Shown: piece after piece, positions 17,498 to 26,195 of the stretch
How the letters are laid out: each line of letters begins with the position of its first letter
Position numbering within the stretch: position 1 is the stretch's first letter
Source: an uncultured Ectothiorhodospiraceae bacterium
GTDB lineage: Bacteria > Pseudomonadota > Gammaproteobacteria > UBA6429 > Thiohalophilaceae
DNA length: 57,597 bases
Assembly (NCBI GenBank): GCA_947260005.1
Contig: CAMYOL010000022.1
Location: 1 to 57,597 of the forward strand
Reading direction: 5' to 3'
Notes under the pieces: generated by a model
The model's database searches: none
Seen by the model: the letters and a program-made list of their open reading frames with translations, nothing else
Told to the model about the DNA's origin: nothing
Program-made: the position numbers and the translations under genes

Positions 17498-17833
17498 ATG
17501 GAAGCAGTAGTAAACGGCCAAACCATCCAGTTGAGCGAAGCGGGTTGGTTGGAAAATCTTGACGAATGGAGCGAGGAGCTCGCCGTCGAAATCGCGAAAA
17601 ACGAATCAATTCCTGAGTTAACCCAGGAACATTGGGACATCATTAATACTGCGCGCGAATTTTTCACTGAGCAGGGCGTTGTTCTGGAGCCTCGCAAATT
17701 TTCAAAGCTGATGAAAGAACGCTTCGGCGCCGATCGCAGTAGCCAGCAGTATATTTACTCACTGTTCCCTACTGGCTTGATCAAATGCGCGAATAAGGTG
17801 GCCGGACTTCCCCGCCCTAAAGGTTGCAGCTAG
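17498..17833 (+). CDS. DsrC/TusE-family sulfur-relay protein, variant cysteine spacing
   Basis: 111 residues, the usual length of the family, ending KVAGLPRPKGCS with the strictly conserved penultimate cysteine (Cys110, CysA) on the flexible C-terminal arm. DsrC carries sulfur as a persulfide or trisulfide between sulfur-handling proteins. In canonical DsrC the second cysteine directly precedes KVAGLP; here that position is Asn99, and the only other cysteine of the arm is Cys97, two residues earlier (IKCANKVAGLP). It is thus neither canonical DsrC nor simple TusE, which lacks the second cysteine. Start: GAGGT lies 8 nt before the ATG at 17498. A terminator follows. No dsrAB or tusBCD genes are in the window; soeABC and the hdr relics are 10-15 kb away. 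Confidence 0.85.
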   Translation: MEAVVNGQTIQLSEAGWLENLDEWSEELAVEIAKNESIPELTQEHWDIINTAREFFTEQGVVLEPRKFSKLMKERFGADRSSQQYIYSLFPTGLIKCANKVAGLPRPKGCS

Positions 17834-17855
17834 CATACCTTCAGCACTAAAAAAC

Positions 17856-17890
17856 AAAGCCGGGCTATCTTACGATAGTCCGGCTTTTTT
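17856..17890. terminator. Bidirectional terminator between DsrC-like gene and crp-family gene
   Basis: A 14-bp stem with one G-T wobble (AAAGCCGGGCTATC/GATAGTCCGGCTTT), a 4-base loop and T runs on both strands lies between two convergent genes. Confidence 0.85.
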
Positions 17891-17938
17891 ATGTCTATTT
17901 TAGCGTAAACAAAAATTTAAAATCGTAAGTAAAAATCC

Positions 17939-18589
17939 TCACCACCCCGGTGGCAGTTTCTCATTAATCACGATACTATCTTTTGTCACCGTGATGTAAT
18001 TGCCTTTGGTTAATTCCTTAAAGATACGACTGACCATCTCGCGTGATGAGCCGACGATGTGGGCAATGTCCTGGTGAGTTAATTTGGGCTTGATGATCAT
18101 TTTACCGTCAGCATTTTTATCTTTGGCTAAATCTAACAGGGTATGCGCGACTCGACCATAGACATCCATCAACGCCAGGCTTTTTACACTTTCGGTCAGG
18201 CCCCGCACCTGTTTGGTCAAGGCGCGAATCAGATTAAAGGCCAACCCGGAATTATCCGCCAGGCATTGTTTGAAATTGGCCTTTGAAATAATCATCACCT
18301 TGGTCGGGGTTAAGGTCATCACGGATGCGGAGCGGGGTTCATCGTCGACTAACGACAGCTCTCCGAAGTAATCACCGGCACGCAGGATATTTAAAATAAC
18401 TTCCTTGCCGGTCTCATCACAGGCGTAAGCCTTCACCTCACCTTCGAGGATGACATATAACGAATCGGTATTATCACCCTCATTGATCAGGATGGAATTC
18501 GCAGGGTAATTGCGAGTATGGGTATGTTCAGTTAAGGCATTCGTATCAGCGGGGGCTAATTCCGAAAACAAATACACTTGATTAAGCAT
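17939..18589 (-). CDS. Crp/Fnr-family transcriptional regulator
   Basis: 216 residues. An N-terminal cyclic-nucleotide-binding domain contains GDYFGELSLVDDEPRSASV, with the Glu and the Arg-Ser pair that contact cAMP in CRP. The dimerisation helix is at about 115-140. A C-terminal winged helix (THQDIAHIVGSSREMVSRIF, about 170-190) is the DNA-binding element. There are no Fnr-type N-terminal cysteines. The gene is divergent from a CHASE2 adenylate cyclase (352-base gap), which supports cAMP as ligand. Start: ATG at 18589, with GAGGTCACTA upstream. It is probably a global or local activator/repressor; targets unknown. Confidence 0.85.
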   Translation of the reverse strand: MLNQVYLFSELAPADTNALTEHTHTRNYPANSILINEGDNTDSLYVILEGEVKAYACDETGKEVILNILRAGDYFGELSLVDDEPRSASVMTLTPTKVMIISKANFKQCLADNSGLAFNLIRALTKQVRGLTESVKSLALMDVYGRVAHTLLDLAKDKNADGKMIIKPKLTHQDIAHIVGSSREMVSRIFKELTKGNYITVTKDSIVINEKLPPGW

Positions 18590-18941
18590 TAGTGACCTCG
18601 TTCAAACGTTGTCAAAAATTCACGTTGTCCAGCTATCGCTGCGCGTCTTTTTATTATAGATGTACACCATTCTGCATTCCTTGCATTTAACGTAGTTTCG
18701 ATTGACTGGTCACAAACGGGTTAAGGCGTCATGTCCAGCAATTACTTCTCCACCGTATAAAAATGATCTCCGAAAGAGATCGTTTCCTGCTCTTATTCTG
18801 GTCGGTATCGTAAATCGTGTCGGCTAAAGCTGGCCACGATATCCGTACCCACTCTATATATATTAATCCAAAGCATATATGATTTATGTCCTGAAGTCAT
18901 GGTGCTAAATTTAAAGCTGCGGCCTAAGACACCGGTAAATT
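18590..18941. promoter_or_regulatory. Divergent promoter region of crp-family gene and adenylate cyclase gene
   Basis: 352 bases with no reading frame of note. A hairpin GATCTCCGAAAGAGATC (18768-18784) is visible. Both divergent promoters must lie here; I could not pick out a convincing CRP-type TGTGA-N6-TCACA site. Confidence 0.5.
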
Positions 18942-21233
18942 ATGCAAAAACAGCACTCTAATTACTTGCTTCCACGTCGATTAAAGCAGAGCCTGGCGGT
19001 CACCGCATTGGTGGTCATGGTTGGATTGCTGTTTGCGACCAGTCCATATGGTCGCGCACTCGAAGAGCACATTGGCCTACCCTGGTTGTTTAAGTTACGT
19101 GGCGAAATCCCGGCTTCAAACGATGTCGTGGTGGTGAGCATTGACCAGGCCTCCGCCCGGGCCCTGAATCTGCCCGCCAAACCCCGCAAGTGGCGGCGCA
19201 ACCATCATGGTGCATTAGTTGAGAAACTGACCGCCCATGGTGCGACGGCCATTGGTTTTGACATCATTTTTGATGAGACAAAAGAAACCGAGCATAACCA
19301 ACGTTTTGCCCAGGGCATCCGCAAGGCCAACAACGTGATCCTGTTTCAGTTTATCCAGCAAAAAGAGATCTTCGATACTAAGACCAATAAAAAACTCCCG
19401 GCAAAACACGTATCACTGATCAGCCCCATCGATGTGCTGGCGAATGAAGCACAGGGGATCTCACCCTTTCCTTTGCCCAAGGTCCCGGCCCAGGTCAATC
19501 ATGTTGTTTTATATAAACCCATTCTAAATGATGCACCCACCCTGCCCGTCAGCATGTTGCAACTGCATGCCCGCTCGGTGCATAAAGAACTGGTTGAAAT
19601 TATAAATGTATACCAACCCGATCTTGCTCACGATCTCTGGCAGACCATGGGCAGTGAGTTGACCGATGTCAAACGTCATAAAGGTATTCAAAATATTGTT
19701 ACTACGTTTCGTGATTTATTTTTTAAACACCCGCAACTTGCCAAACAGATCGAGTCCTATCTGGATCAACCCCAACACCCATTAAACAAAGCGCAAATCA
19801 AAATGCTGCGCGCATTAATGAACATCTATACCGCACCCAACAGCATCTATTTAAATTTCTACGGTCCGTTCGGTTCAGTCGAAACCATACCCTACCATCA
19901 GGTATTAAATTCAAACCCGGCAACACCATCCATCGATGTAAAGGGTAAGGCCGTCTTTGTCGGCTACTCCGAGCAATTCCAGCCAGAACAAAAAGACGGC
20001 TTTTATACGGTGTATACCGATGAAAACAGCGGCTCTGAAGTTAGCGGCGTCGAGATCATTGCTACCTCGTTTGCCAACTTACTCGAGCAACAGGTGTTAA
20101 ACGTACCCAGTGGCACATTAGACATCGGCATCATTTTGCTGTGGGGAATTTTTATTAGTCTTGTATTACGCCTCACTCCGGGTCTTTATCAAATTCCAGT
20201 GACCTTGTTACTGGGGCTAAGTTATGGCCTGACGGTCTATTATAGTTTTGTCACACATTATTATTGGCTGCCGTTTTTAATTCCATTGCTCGTGCAACTC
20301 AGTCTGGCCAGCCTGTTATGTTTTACCCTGCAATACCGTGAAGTACAAACCGAACGACAACTCATTCGTCAGGCCTTTGGTTATCATCTACCAGTAGACG
20401 TCGTCGACAAGATTGCTAAAGGCGTAAACCACGTCACCACCGACGGTGAAAAAGTTCACGGCATCGTAATGGCCACCGATGCCCAGCAATATACCCAACT
20501 CTCCGAACAACTCAACCCGACTGCCCTGCATGATCTGATGAATCAATATTATGCGACCTTGTTCACGCCGATCCGATCACACGATGGCATCGTGTCGGAC
20601 GTGGTCGGGGATGCGGCGATGGCGATCTGGGCGGCCTCGGCCAGTAAGGGCCATACCGATCAACAAGCGGGCAATAAACATCAGCAAGCCTGTCTGGCTG
20701 CATTGGAAATTCAATCTGCGGTGCAGGCATTTAATCAAGATCACCCTGAGCAACAGCTGCCTACCCGCATTGGTTTGGATAGCGGTGAGATCGTGATGGG
20801 CCATGTTGGTGCATTGGATCATTATGAATACCGGGCGATTGGTGACATCGTTAATACCGCCTCGCGCATTGAGGGCGTCAACAAACAACTCGGCACCCAT
20901 ATAATCGTGTCGTCAGACGTGTTGCTCGATACCGAGAACCTGATCACCCGAGAGCTGGGCCGCTTCATACTGGTCGGCAAACAAACCGCCACCACCCTGC
21001 ACGAGCTGGTGGCCACGAATACCACTAAGTTATCACAACATGACCTTGATCTTTTTAATGTCTTTAAACAGGGGCTGGAATGCTTTCAGGCAGGCGACTT
21101 TAACGAGGCGTTAAACTTATTCACGCAAGCGGAACAGGATGGCCCGAGTCAATTTTATGTCGCTTTGTGTAATGAATATATCATTAACAAACCAACCGAC
21201 TTTGACGGCAGCGTGATACTCGCTAAAAAATAA
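18942..21233 (+). CDS. CHASE2-domain transmembrane adenylate/guanylate cyclase
   Basis: 763 residues. A membrane helix (about 16-33) is followed by a periplasmic CHASE2 sensor domain (about 40-370: DVVVVSIDQASAR, LTAHGATAIGFDIIFDE), three closely spaced helices (about 390-460) and a cytoplasmic class III cyclase domain (about 500-680). Both metal-binding aspartates are present (VMATDAQQYTQ and DVVGDAAMAIWAA), as is the downstream EYRAIGDIVNTASRIEGVN. A C-terminal region (about 700-750) looks like a short TPR. It should turn an envelope signal into cAMP or cGMP. It is divergent from a Crp-family gene and lies upstream of a FecR-domain outer-membrane gene; CHASE2 cyclases often neighbour FecR proteins. 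Confidence 0.88.
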   Translation: MQKQHSNYLLPRRLKQSLAVTALVVMVGLLFATSPYGRALEEHIGLPWLFKLRGEIPASNDVVVVSIDQASARALNLPAKPRKWRRNHHGALVEKLTAHGATAIGFDIIFDETKETEHNQRFAQGIRKANNVILFQFIQQKEIFDTKTNKKLPAKHVSLISPIDVLANEAQGISPFPLPKVPAQVNHVVLYKPILNDAPTLPVSMLQLHARSVHKELVEIINVYQPDLAHDLWQTMGSELTDVKRHKGIQNIVTTFRDLFFKHPQLAKQIESYLDQPQHPLNKAQIKMLRALMNIYTAPNSIYLNFYGPFGSVETIPYHQVLNSNPATPSIDVKGKAVFVGYSEQFQPEQKDGFYTVYTDENSGSEVSGVEIIATSFANLLEQQVLNVPSGTLDIGIILLWGIFISLVLRLTPGLYQIPVTLLLGLSYGLTVYYSFVTHYYWLPFLIPLLVQLSLASLLCFTLQYREVQTERQLIRQAFGYHLPVDVVDKIAKGVNHVTTDGEKVHGIVMATDAQQYTQLSEQLNPTALHDLMNQYYATLFTPIRSHDGIVSDVVGDAAMAIWAASASKGHTDQQAGNKHQQACLAALEIQSAVQAFNQDHPEQQLPTRIGLDSGEIVMGHVGALDHYEYRAIGDIVNTASRIEGVNKQLGTHIIVSSDVLLDTENLITRELGRFILVGKQTATTLHELVATNTTKLSQHDLDLFNVFKQGLECFQAGDFNEALNLFTQAEQDGPSQFYVALCNEYIINKPTDFDGSVILAKK

Positions 21234-21691
21234 TACAAGACCAGTCAGTCTTAAACTTAAAAATAACTTACCGTTATGCCCTGCTAATCTATAAACCGAT
21301 TTATTCTTCATCGCCACAGCGTTATCGCTAACTTAAATCATCAACAATCACCCCATAACAAACCAAATAGTCTGATATAAATGCACCAGGATCATACATC
21401 GATCCTACATGTATTAGCTTAGTATCATATTCACCTTACATACGTTAAAAATTTACCGACACAAAACAATGACTTCGGGTATAATTCTTGAACTTAATTT
21501 GAGTTAGCCAATAAGTCCCCCCTTTGCTCGCGAACTCATGAATTGATTATTTATATTATTAGTTTGTAATATTGGTGTGTTGTAAGCATCCCGTCCCCCA
21601 AGGATGACATAAGAATAAAATAGCGTTAGGAAGACGGATATTTCATTGGGATGCGCAGATGCAAGTATAAGTACAGGGAGCTGCGATCAAA
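21234..21691. promoter_or_regulatory. 458-base intergenic region upstream of FecR-barrel gene
   Basis: No coding frame is seen. AT-rich with a short GC-rich patch (CATCCCGTCCCCCAAGGATG, 21588-21607). The start of the next gene is set by AGGGAG about 10 nt before the ATG. It presumably carries that gene's promoter. Confidence 0.4.
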
Positions 21692-24600
21692 ATGGGCAAA
21701 CGACTTCAGAAGATAGTCGTCTTCATCGCGTTAACTTCATTGGCGACGTTCAGTTATGCCGAGGAATCCGGTCAGTGTAAAGAATGGGTGGCCAAAGCGG
21801 CGGCCGTTGTTGGTAACGTTGATGCAAAACGTGATGGCCAGGCAGACTGGACACCGGTTAAACGAAACGATACCTATTGCCCCGGCGATCAAATCCGCGC
21901 CGCCAGGGCCAGTAGCGCCACCTTAGTCTTCACCAATGAAACCCTGGTCACGCTGGATCAACTCACCGCGATCACCATCAACAAAATCGATAACGATGGC
22001 CCTTCACTGATTGAGTTGATCAAAGGCATCGCGCACTTTATCTCGCGCGTACCCCGCAGCCTCAAAGTCGAGACCCCATTTGTGAACGCCGCGATCGAAG
22101 GCACCGAATTCGTAGTGGAAGTCGGTGACACTGAAACCAACGTCACCGTGTTTGAAGGCACCGTGCTAACCGCTAACGATCAAGGTGAGTTACGGGTCAC
22201 CAACAACGAAACCTCTAAAACACGCCAGGGCGAAGCCCCACAAAAAATCTTGCTGGCCCGCCCACGTGATGCGGTGCAATGGGCATTGTACTTTCCGCCC
22301 ATCATCAAAAGCGACAACGAAGGCAGCAACCTGGAACAAGCCTCGGCCCTGCTCTATAGTGGACTGGCGAATGAAGCAAAGGCGTTAATCCGTGATGACC
22401 AAAGCGGTGAAGCAAAAGCCTTACTGGCCATCATTGCCATCGTCAATAATCAGGACAACGCCCTGGAGCTGGCCAGTGAAGCGATAAAACGATCACCCGA
22501 TACTGCTGCCAGCCACATCGCATTGTCTTACGCCTGGCAATCGCGTTTCGATTTAAACCAGGCCATGACCAGCGCCACCACCGCGACAGAAAAAGAACCG
22601 AACAACGCGATTGCCTGGGCACGCTTAGCCGAACTGCAACTTTCCGTTGGACGACTATCACGTGCACTGGAGTCAGCCACCAGGGCCAGTGAAATCGATC
22701 CTAGTTTAGCAAGAACCCAAACCATTTTAGGCTTTGCCTACTTAACCCGAATCCAGATTACCCGCGCAAAAGAGACTTTTGATAAAGCCATCGAACTCGA
22801 CCAAAGCGACCCGTTACCGCATCTAGGTTTAGGGTTGGCGATGATTCGCCGAAACGATTTAGCCGAAGGTCGACGCGAGATCGAGATCGCCGCCGCGCTT
22901 GACCCCAACAACTCGATCATTCGTAGCTACCTAGGTAAGGCCTACTTCGAAGAAAAACGCGCGCCGTTAGATGCGGAGCAATTCGCAATGGCCAAAGAAC
23001 TGGATCCGAATGACCCAACCCCTCACCTGTATAACGCGATACGTCGACAAACCGAAAACGATCCGGTTGGGGCATTAAAAGATATCAATAAATCGATTGA
23101 GTTAAATGATAATCGTGCGGTGTTTCGTTCGAGTTTGCAGTTGGATCAGGATGAGGCGACGAGGAGTGCAAGTTTGGCGGCTATCTATGTTGATATCGGT
23201 GCTGAACAAACTGCTATCGTTGAAACTTCAAAATCTTTATCTACAGATCCAACAAATTATTCGGCACATAAGAATTTATCAAACTTATATTTGACTAGAC
23301 CTCGACACAATATTGCAGTTGCGAGTGAAAACCTACAGTCGAAATTATTTCAGCCCATTAACTTAATACCAATTAAACCACAGTCAGATAAGCAAAACAT
23401 CTTTATCCAGGAAGCCATTTCGACCGGAGACGCAAACGATCGCTATGACAGTTCACTATATACTCGTGATGGTACAAATTTTTTAATCAACGGTACTATT
23501 GGATCTAATAATTTGTTAAGCGATAATATAATCGTATACGGTTTATCTAATAGCCTTTCATATAGCTTAGGTCAATATTATTTCCAGACTGATGGCTACC
23601 GTGAAAACAATGATCTTAAACAAAAAAACTATAATATATTCTTACAAAAGGAGTTTACCCCAAAACTTAATATGCAATTAGAGCTAACCTCTGGTAAGCG
23701 GGAAAATGGTGATTTAAGATATCTATTTGATTTAGACGATTTCAATTTGAATCAGAGAGAAATATTTGATGAAAATGCTGCACGACTTGGTATAAATTAT
23801 AAAGCTAATGAATCTAATAATTTAATCCTCTCTCTGATCCGAAATAATATCGATTATAGTTTTAATAATGTATCTGACTTGGCACCAGGAATAGAGCTTA
23901 CACTTAGTAGCGAGCAACCGTCTGACGGTAACAATGTAGAGCTAGGCCACATATACCATTATAATAATGATATAAAATTCGTTTCTGGTCTTGGTTACAA
24001 TTCAACGGAAACTGATATCACGACTAGAGATACGCTAAGAATCGGCGGCAATATAGTTACCGATGACATTCTCAACAGCCAAGAAGACATACAACACAGT
24101 AACGCATACATTTATTCTTACATAAATGCAATTGAGAAATTTGATTTTACCTTGGGGTTGAGTTATGACAATTATAACCAAACAAACGGCGCCGCAATTA
24201 TCGATAAAGAGCAATTTAACCCGAAATTTGGACTTATATGGAGCCCAATCAATGGAACAGCCGTTAGAATTGCTGCCTTTAAGACATTAAAACGTTCACT
24301 AGTAAACAACACAACTATCGAAACTACTAATATTGCCGGCTTTAATCAATTTTTTGATGATGCATCTGGGTCAGAAGCAAAAAATTATGCTCTTGGTATT
24401 GATCAACGCATTAGCAAGACTCTAATTGGCGGATTTGAATATAACAACCGCGACATAGTCTCTCCTTCAGTCGATAATGCTAATACTGGAGCTGTTTCAC
24501 AAGAACAACTAAATGAAGAGTCAGGTAGACTTTTTCTGACATGGGTGATCACTGATCACCTTGTACTGTCAGGTAGTGCAATATACGATGACTTTGAACG

Positions 24601-24952
24601 TGAATCGATTGCTCCAAGTGCCGTTCGGCCAAAAAGTTTAAAAACTTTCCAAGTACCTATAAGTGCTAAATACTTTTTCAGCTCTGGTCTAATATTTGGT
24701 ATCAAAACAACTTACTTGAAACAGCAAATACAGCAAAGTACAACTACAAGTGATGAAGATAGTGTGTGGCTTACTGACATCGATTTAAGTTACAAACTTC
24801 CAAATAGATTGGGAATAATATCAGTCGAAGCATTAAATATCTCTGACCAACAATTTAATTATTATAATCCTGATTTCGGAACAGGTACCATACCCATTCA
24901 AACATATACACCAGAAAGAACTCTACTTTTTAGAATAAGCATCGAATTATAA
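21692..24952 (+). CDS. FecR-domain, TPR and outer-membrane beta-barrel protein
   Basis: 1086 residues with a signal peptide (cleaved near SYA-E, residue 23). Residues about 55-160 form a FecR domain (CPGDQIRAARASSATLVFTN, ETPFVNAAIEGTEFVVEVGD). Residues about 205-480 are TPR repeats (LARTQTILGFAYLTRIQITR, DPLPHLGLGLAMIRRNDLAE). From about 530 onward alternating polar/aromatic strands end in a terminal ERTLLFRISIEL strand, as in TonB-receptor-like or other outer-membrane barrels. The architecture suggests a periplasmic sensing part tethered to a pore or assembly barrel. Codon use changes from G+C-rich to clearly A+T-rich near 23.1 kb, at the junction between TPR and barrel. Two small exported proteins lie directly downstream. 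No FecI-type sigma gene is adjacent. Confidence 0.75.
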   Translation: MGKRLQKIVVFIALTSLATFSYAEESGQCKEWVAKAAAVVGNVDAKRDGQADWTPVKRNDTYCPGDQIRAARASSATLVFTNETLVTLDQLTAITINKIDNDGPSLIELIKGIAHFISRVPRSLKVETPFVNAAIEGTEFVVEVGDTETNVTVFEGTVLTANDQGELRVTNNETSKTRQGEAPQKILLARPRDAVQWALYFPPIIKSDNEGSNLEQASALLYSGLANEAKALIRDDQSGEAKALLAIIAIVNNQDNALELASEAIKRSPDTAASHIALSYAWQSRFDLNQAMTSATTATEKEPNNAIAWARLAELQLSVGRLSRALESATRASEIDPSLARTQTILGFAYLTRIQITRAKETFDKAIELDQSDPLPHLGLGLAMIRRNDLAEGRREIEIAAALDPNNSIIRSYLGKAYFEEKRAPLDAEQFAMAKELDPNDPTPHLYNAIRRQTENDPVGALKDINKSIELNDNRAVFRSSLQLDQDEATRSASLAAIYVDIGAEQTAIVETSKSLSTDPTNYSAHKNLSNLYLTRPRHNIAVASENLQSKLFQPINLIPIKPQSDKQNIFIQEAISTGDANDRYDSSLYTRDGTNFLINGTIGSNNLLSDNIIVYGLSNSLSYSLGQYYFQTDGYRENNDLKQKNYNIFLQKEFTPKLNMQLELTSGKRENGDLRYLFDLDDFNLNQREIFDENAARLGINYKANESNNLILSLIRNNIDYSFNNVSDLAPGIELTLSSEQPSDGNNVELGHIYHYNNDIKFVSGLGYNSTETDITTRDTLRIGGNIVTDDILNSQEDIQHSNAYIYSYINAIEKFDFTLGLSYDNYNQTNGAAIIDKEQFNPKFGLIWSPINGTAVRIAAFKTLKRSLVNNTTIETTNIAGFNQFFDDASGSEAKNYALGIDQRISKTLIGGFEYNNRDIVSPSVDNANTGAVSQEQLNEESGRLFLTWVITDHLVLSGSAIYDDFERESIAPSAVRPKSLKTFQVPISAKYFFSSGLIFGIKTTYLKQQIQQSTTTSDEDSVWLTDIDLSYKLPNRLGIISVEALNISDQQFNYYNPDFGTGTIPIQTYTPERTLLFRISIEL

Positions 24953-24989
24953 AATAAATAAACTAATCAATATGAACGGAGGAATACCA

Positions 24990-25415
24990 ATGATACGCAT
25001 AATCACAATTACAACATTATTAATCGGTCTCTTATCCAGCGGATGTATGACAACACCAGAAAAATTTGAGTACACTGACGGTCTTAAAATGAAAACAGCA
25101 AAGCTACCGAAGGATGCTATTTTGATCGGTATAACAAAAGAAGGAAACAGATTTTTACTCGACGTTGATGGAAATGTAGCTAAAGAATGTAAAACACCTA
25201 AAGATCGTACTAAAAAGGAAAAGCAAAATTATAAACCACGCAAAGGAGAGTGTACTGGTATCGGCATTAATTACATTTCTAGAAATATCGTTAACGGCGT
25301 AATAATAAATAAACCGAACCCACACGGTTGTGTTGTGTGCTATGACCTACCTTCAGTATCGGGCACATGGTACGAAAAATGTTATCCTGATGGTTGCAAG
25401 ACACAAGATCACTGA
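24990..25415 (+). CDS. Small lipoprotein with C-terminal four-cysteine motif (paralogue 1)
   Basis: 141 residues with a lipoprotein signal peptide (MIRIITITTLLIGLLSSGC; lipobox LSSGC, Cys19). The mature part has a short strand-rich stretch (ILIGITKEGNRFLLDVDGNV), a lysine-rich middle, and a C-terminal block CVVCYD...GTWYEKCYPDGCK. The same block (CxVCYD, GxWYEKCYPxGCK) ends the next gene's product, so they are paralogues. Start: GGAGGAAT precedes ATG 24990; an ATG at 24972 lies upstream of that site. The gene follows the FecR-barrel gene by 37 nt and is probably co-transcribed. I do not recognise the family; the four cysteines could bind a metal or form two disulfides. Confidence 0.7.
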   Translation: MIRIITITTLLIGLLSSGCMTTPEKFEYTDGLKMKTAKLPKDAILIGITKEGNRFLLDVDGNVAKECKTPKDRTKKEKQNYKPRKGECTGIGINYISRNIVNGVIINKPNPHGCVVCYDLPSVSGTWYEKCYPDGCKTQDH

Positions 25416-25421
25416 AAACTT

Positions 25422-25450
25422 AACCGGCTTTCGGGCCGGTTTTTCTTTTT
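25422..25450 (+). terminator. Rho-independent terminator after lipoprotein gene
   Basis: AACCGGC/GCCGGTT stem followed by a T-rich tail, 7 nt after the stop. The same AACCGGCC-type stem follows the paralogue, suggesting the duplicated unit included the terminator. Confidence 0.85.
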
Positions 25451-25484
25451 TATAACGGAAGATTATTTACTTAAGGAGAAGCCA

Positions 25485-25929
25485 ATGAAATACACACTAC
25501 ACTCTGTTCTGTTCTGTTCTGTTCTGTTCTGTTCTGTTCTGTTCTGTTCTGTTCTTTAGCAGCTTAACACCAACTCTCGCAGAACCACCCAAACAAAATA
25601 CTACAGCCCCCCTTAGTGCAATCCAATTCACTCCAAATGGAGTTATGCTAATTGATTTAGACGGACATATTAAAATCATTAAAGGCAAAGTAATTGTACA
25701 AAGCCAGATCAATACCACTGAAGTGGATTTTGATGGTAATATTATTTCTTCTGTGTCTTTAGAGGAGTCTATTAGCCAAGCTTCTATAAATAATACAACT
25801 TACTCTCCTTCTATACTAAATTCTGCTCCATTAGTATCAGCTGAAAACTCTTGTATTGTGTGTTATGACAAACAAGATGATTCTGGTGTATGGTATGAAA
25901 AATGTTATCCGAGAGGATGCAAACATTAA
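25485..25929 (+). CDS. Exported four-cysteine-motif protein, phase-variable, out of frame in this sequence (paralogue 2)
   Basis: AAGGAG lies 6 nt before ATG 25485. The frame starts MKYTLH and enters a tract of ten TCTGT units (25503-25552), coding for repeated SVLFC, then meets TAG at 25557-25559. The body (from before 25560 to TAA 25929) is open in another frame. One more 5-bp unit, or two fewer, joins them exactly, giving a canonical signal peptide ending FFSSLTPTLA-EPP and a mature protein of about 110 residues ending SCIVCYD, GVWYEKCYPRGCKH. That block matches the lipoprotein just upstream. A strong terminator follows. Pentanucleotide tracts in a signal peptide that switch a surface protein are known for Neisseria opa (CTCTT); this locus has the same logic. 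Function unknown. Confidence 0.8.
25503..25552 (+). repeat. Pentanucleotide tract (TCTGT)10 in a signal-peptide coding region
   Basis: Ten perfect head-to-tail units followed by a partial TCT. It encodes the hydrophobic core of the signal peptide whichever frame length is present. Unit gain or loss changes the frame by two bases (modulo three). Confidence 0.97.
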
Positions 25930-25946
25930 TAATTTTATTGATAACG

Positions 25947-25974
25947 AAACCGGCCTTAGGGCCGGTTTTTTTAT
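25947..25974 (+). terminator. Rho-independent terminator after paralogue 2
   Basis: Nine-bp stem AAACCGGCC/GGCCGGTTT with a 4-base loop and seven Ts, 17 nt past the stop codon. Confidence 0.9.
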
Positions 25975-25977
25975 TCA

Positions 25978-26120
25978 CAAAGATCCTTCGTTTCACTCAG
26001 GATGATATTTCTAGAATTCGTGGTTTCCCACGGCTCTTGCTTGTTGCTTTGCTCTGGATGACTTAGCTAAAGCTCCTGACACCTCAAGATCCTTCGCTTC
26101 GCTCAGGATGACAGTACAAT
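25978..26120. repeat. Two copies of a short dispersed sequence
   Basis: AGATCCTTCGTTTCACTCAG (25980-25999) and AGATCCTTCGCTTCGCTCAG (26091-26110), both followed by GATGA, are direct repeats about 111 bp apart in non-coding DNA. No gene is seen between 25930 and 26713. Confidence 0.7.
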
Positions 26121-26195
26121 ATGTGAATAAGTCACAATCCTGACCCCTATTTTATCACATCTTTTTTAAAATCAATCACTTACATTATCCCCATC

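Noticed and set aside
25497-25718. Minus-strand frame with NRTEQ repeats
   Set aside because: It is the complement of the TCTGT tract; the plus strand has the ribosome binding site, signal peptide and paralogue.
25645-25929. Short gene starting at ATG 25645
   Set aside because: There is no ribosome binding site, and the frame is open back into the TCTGT tract where the signal peptide joins after a one-unit change.
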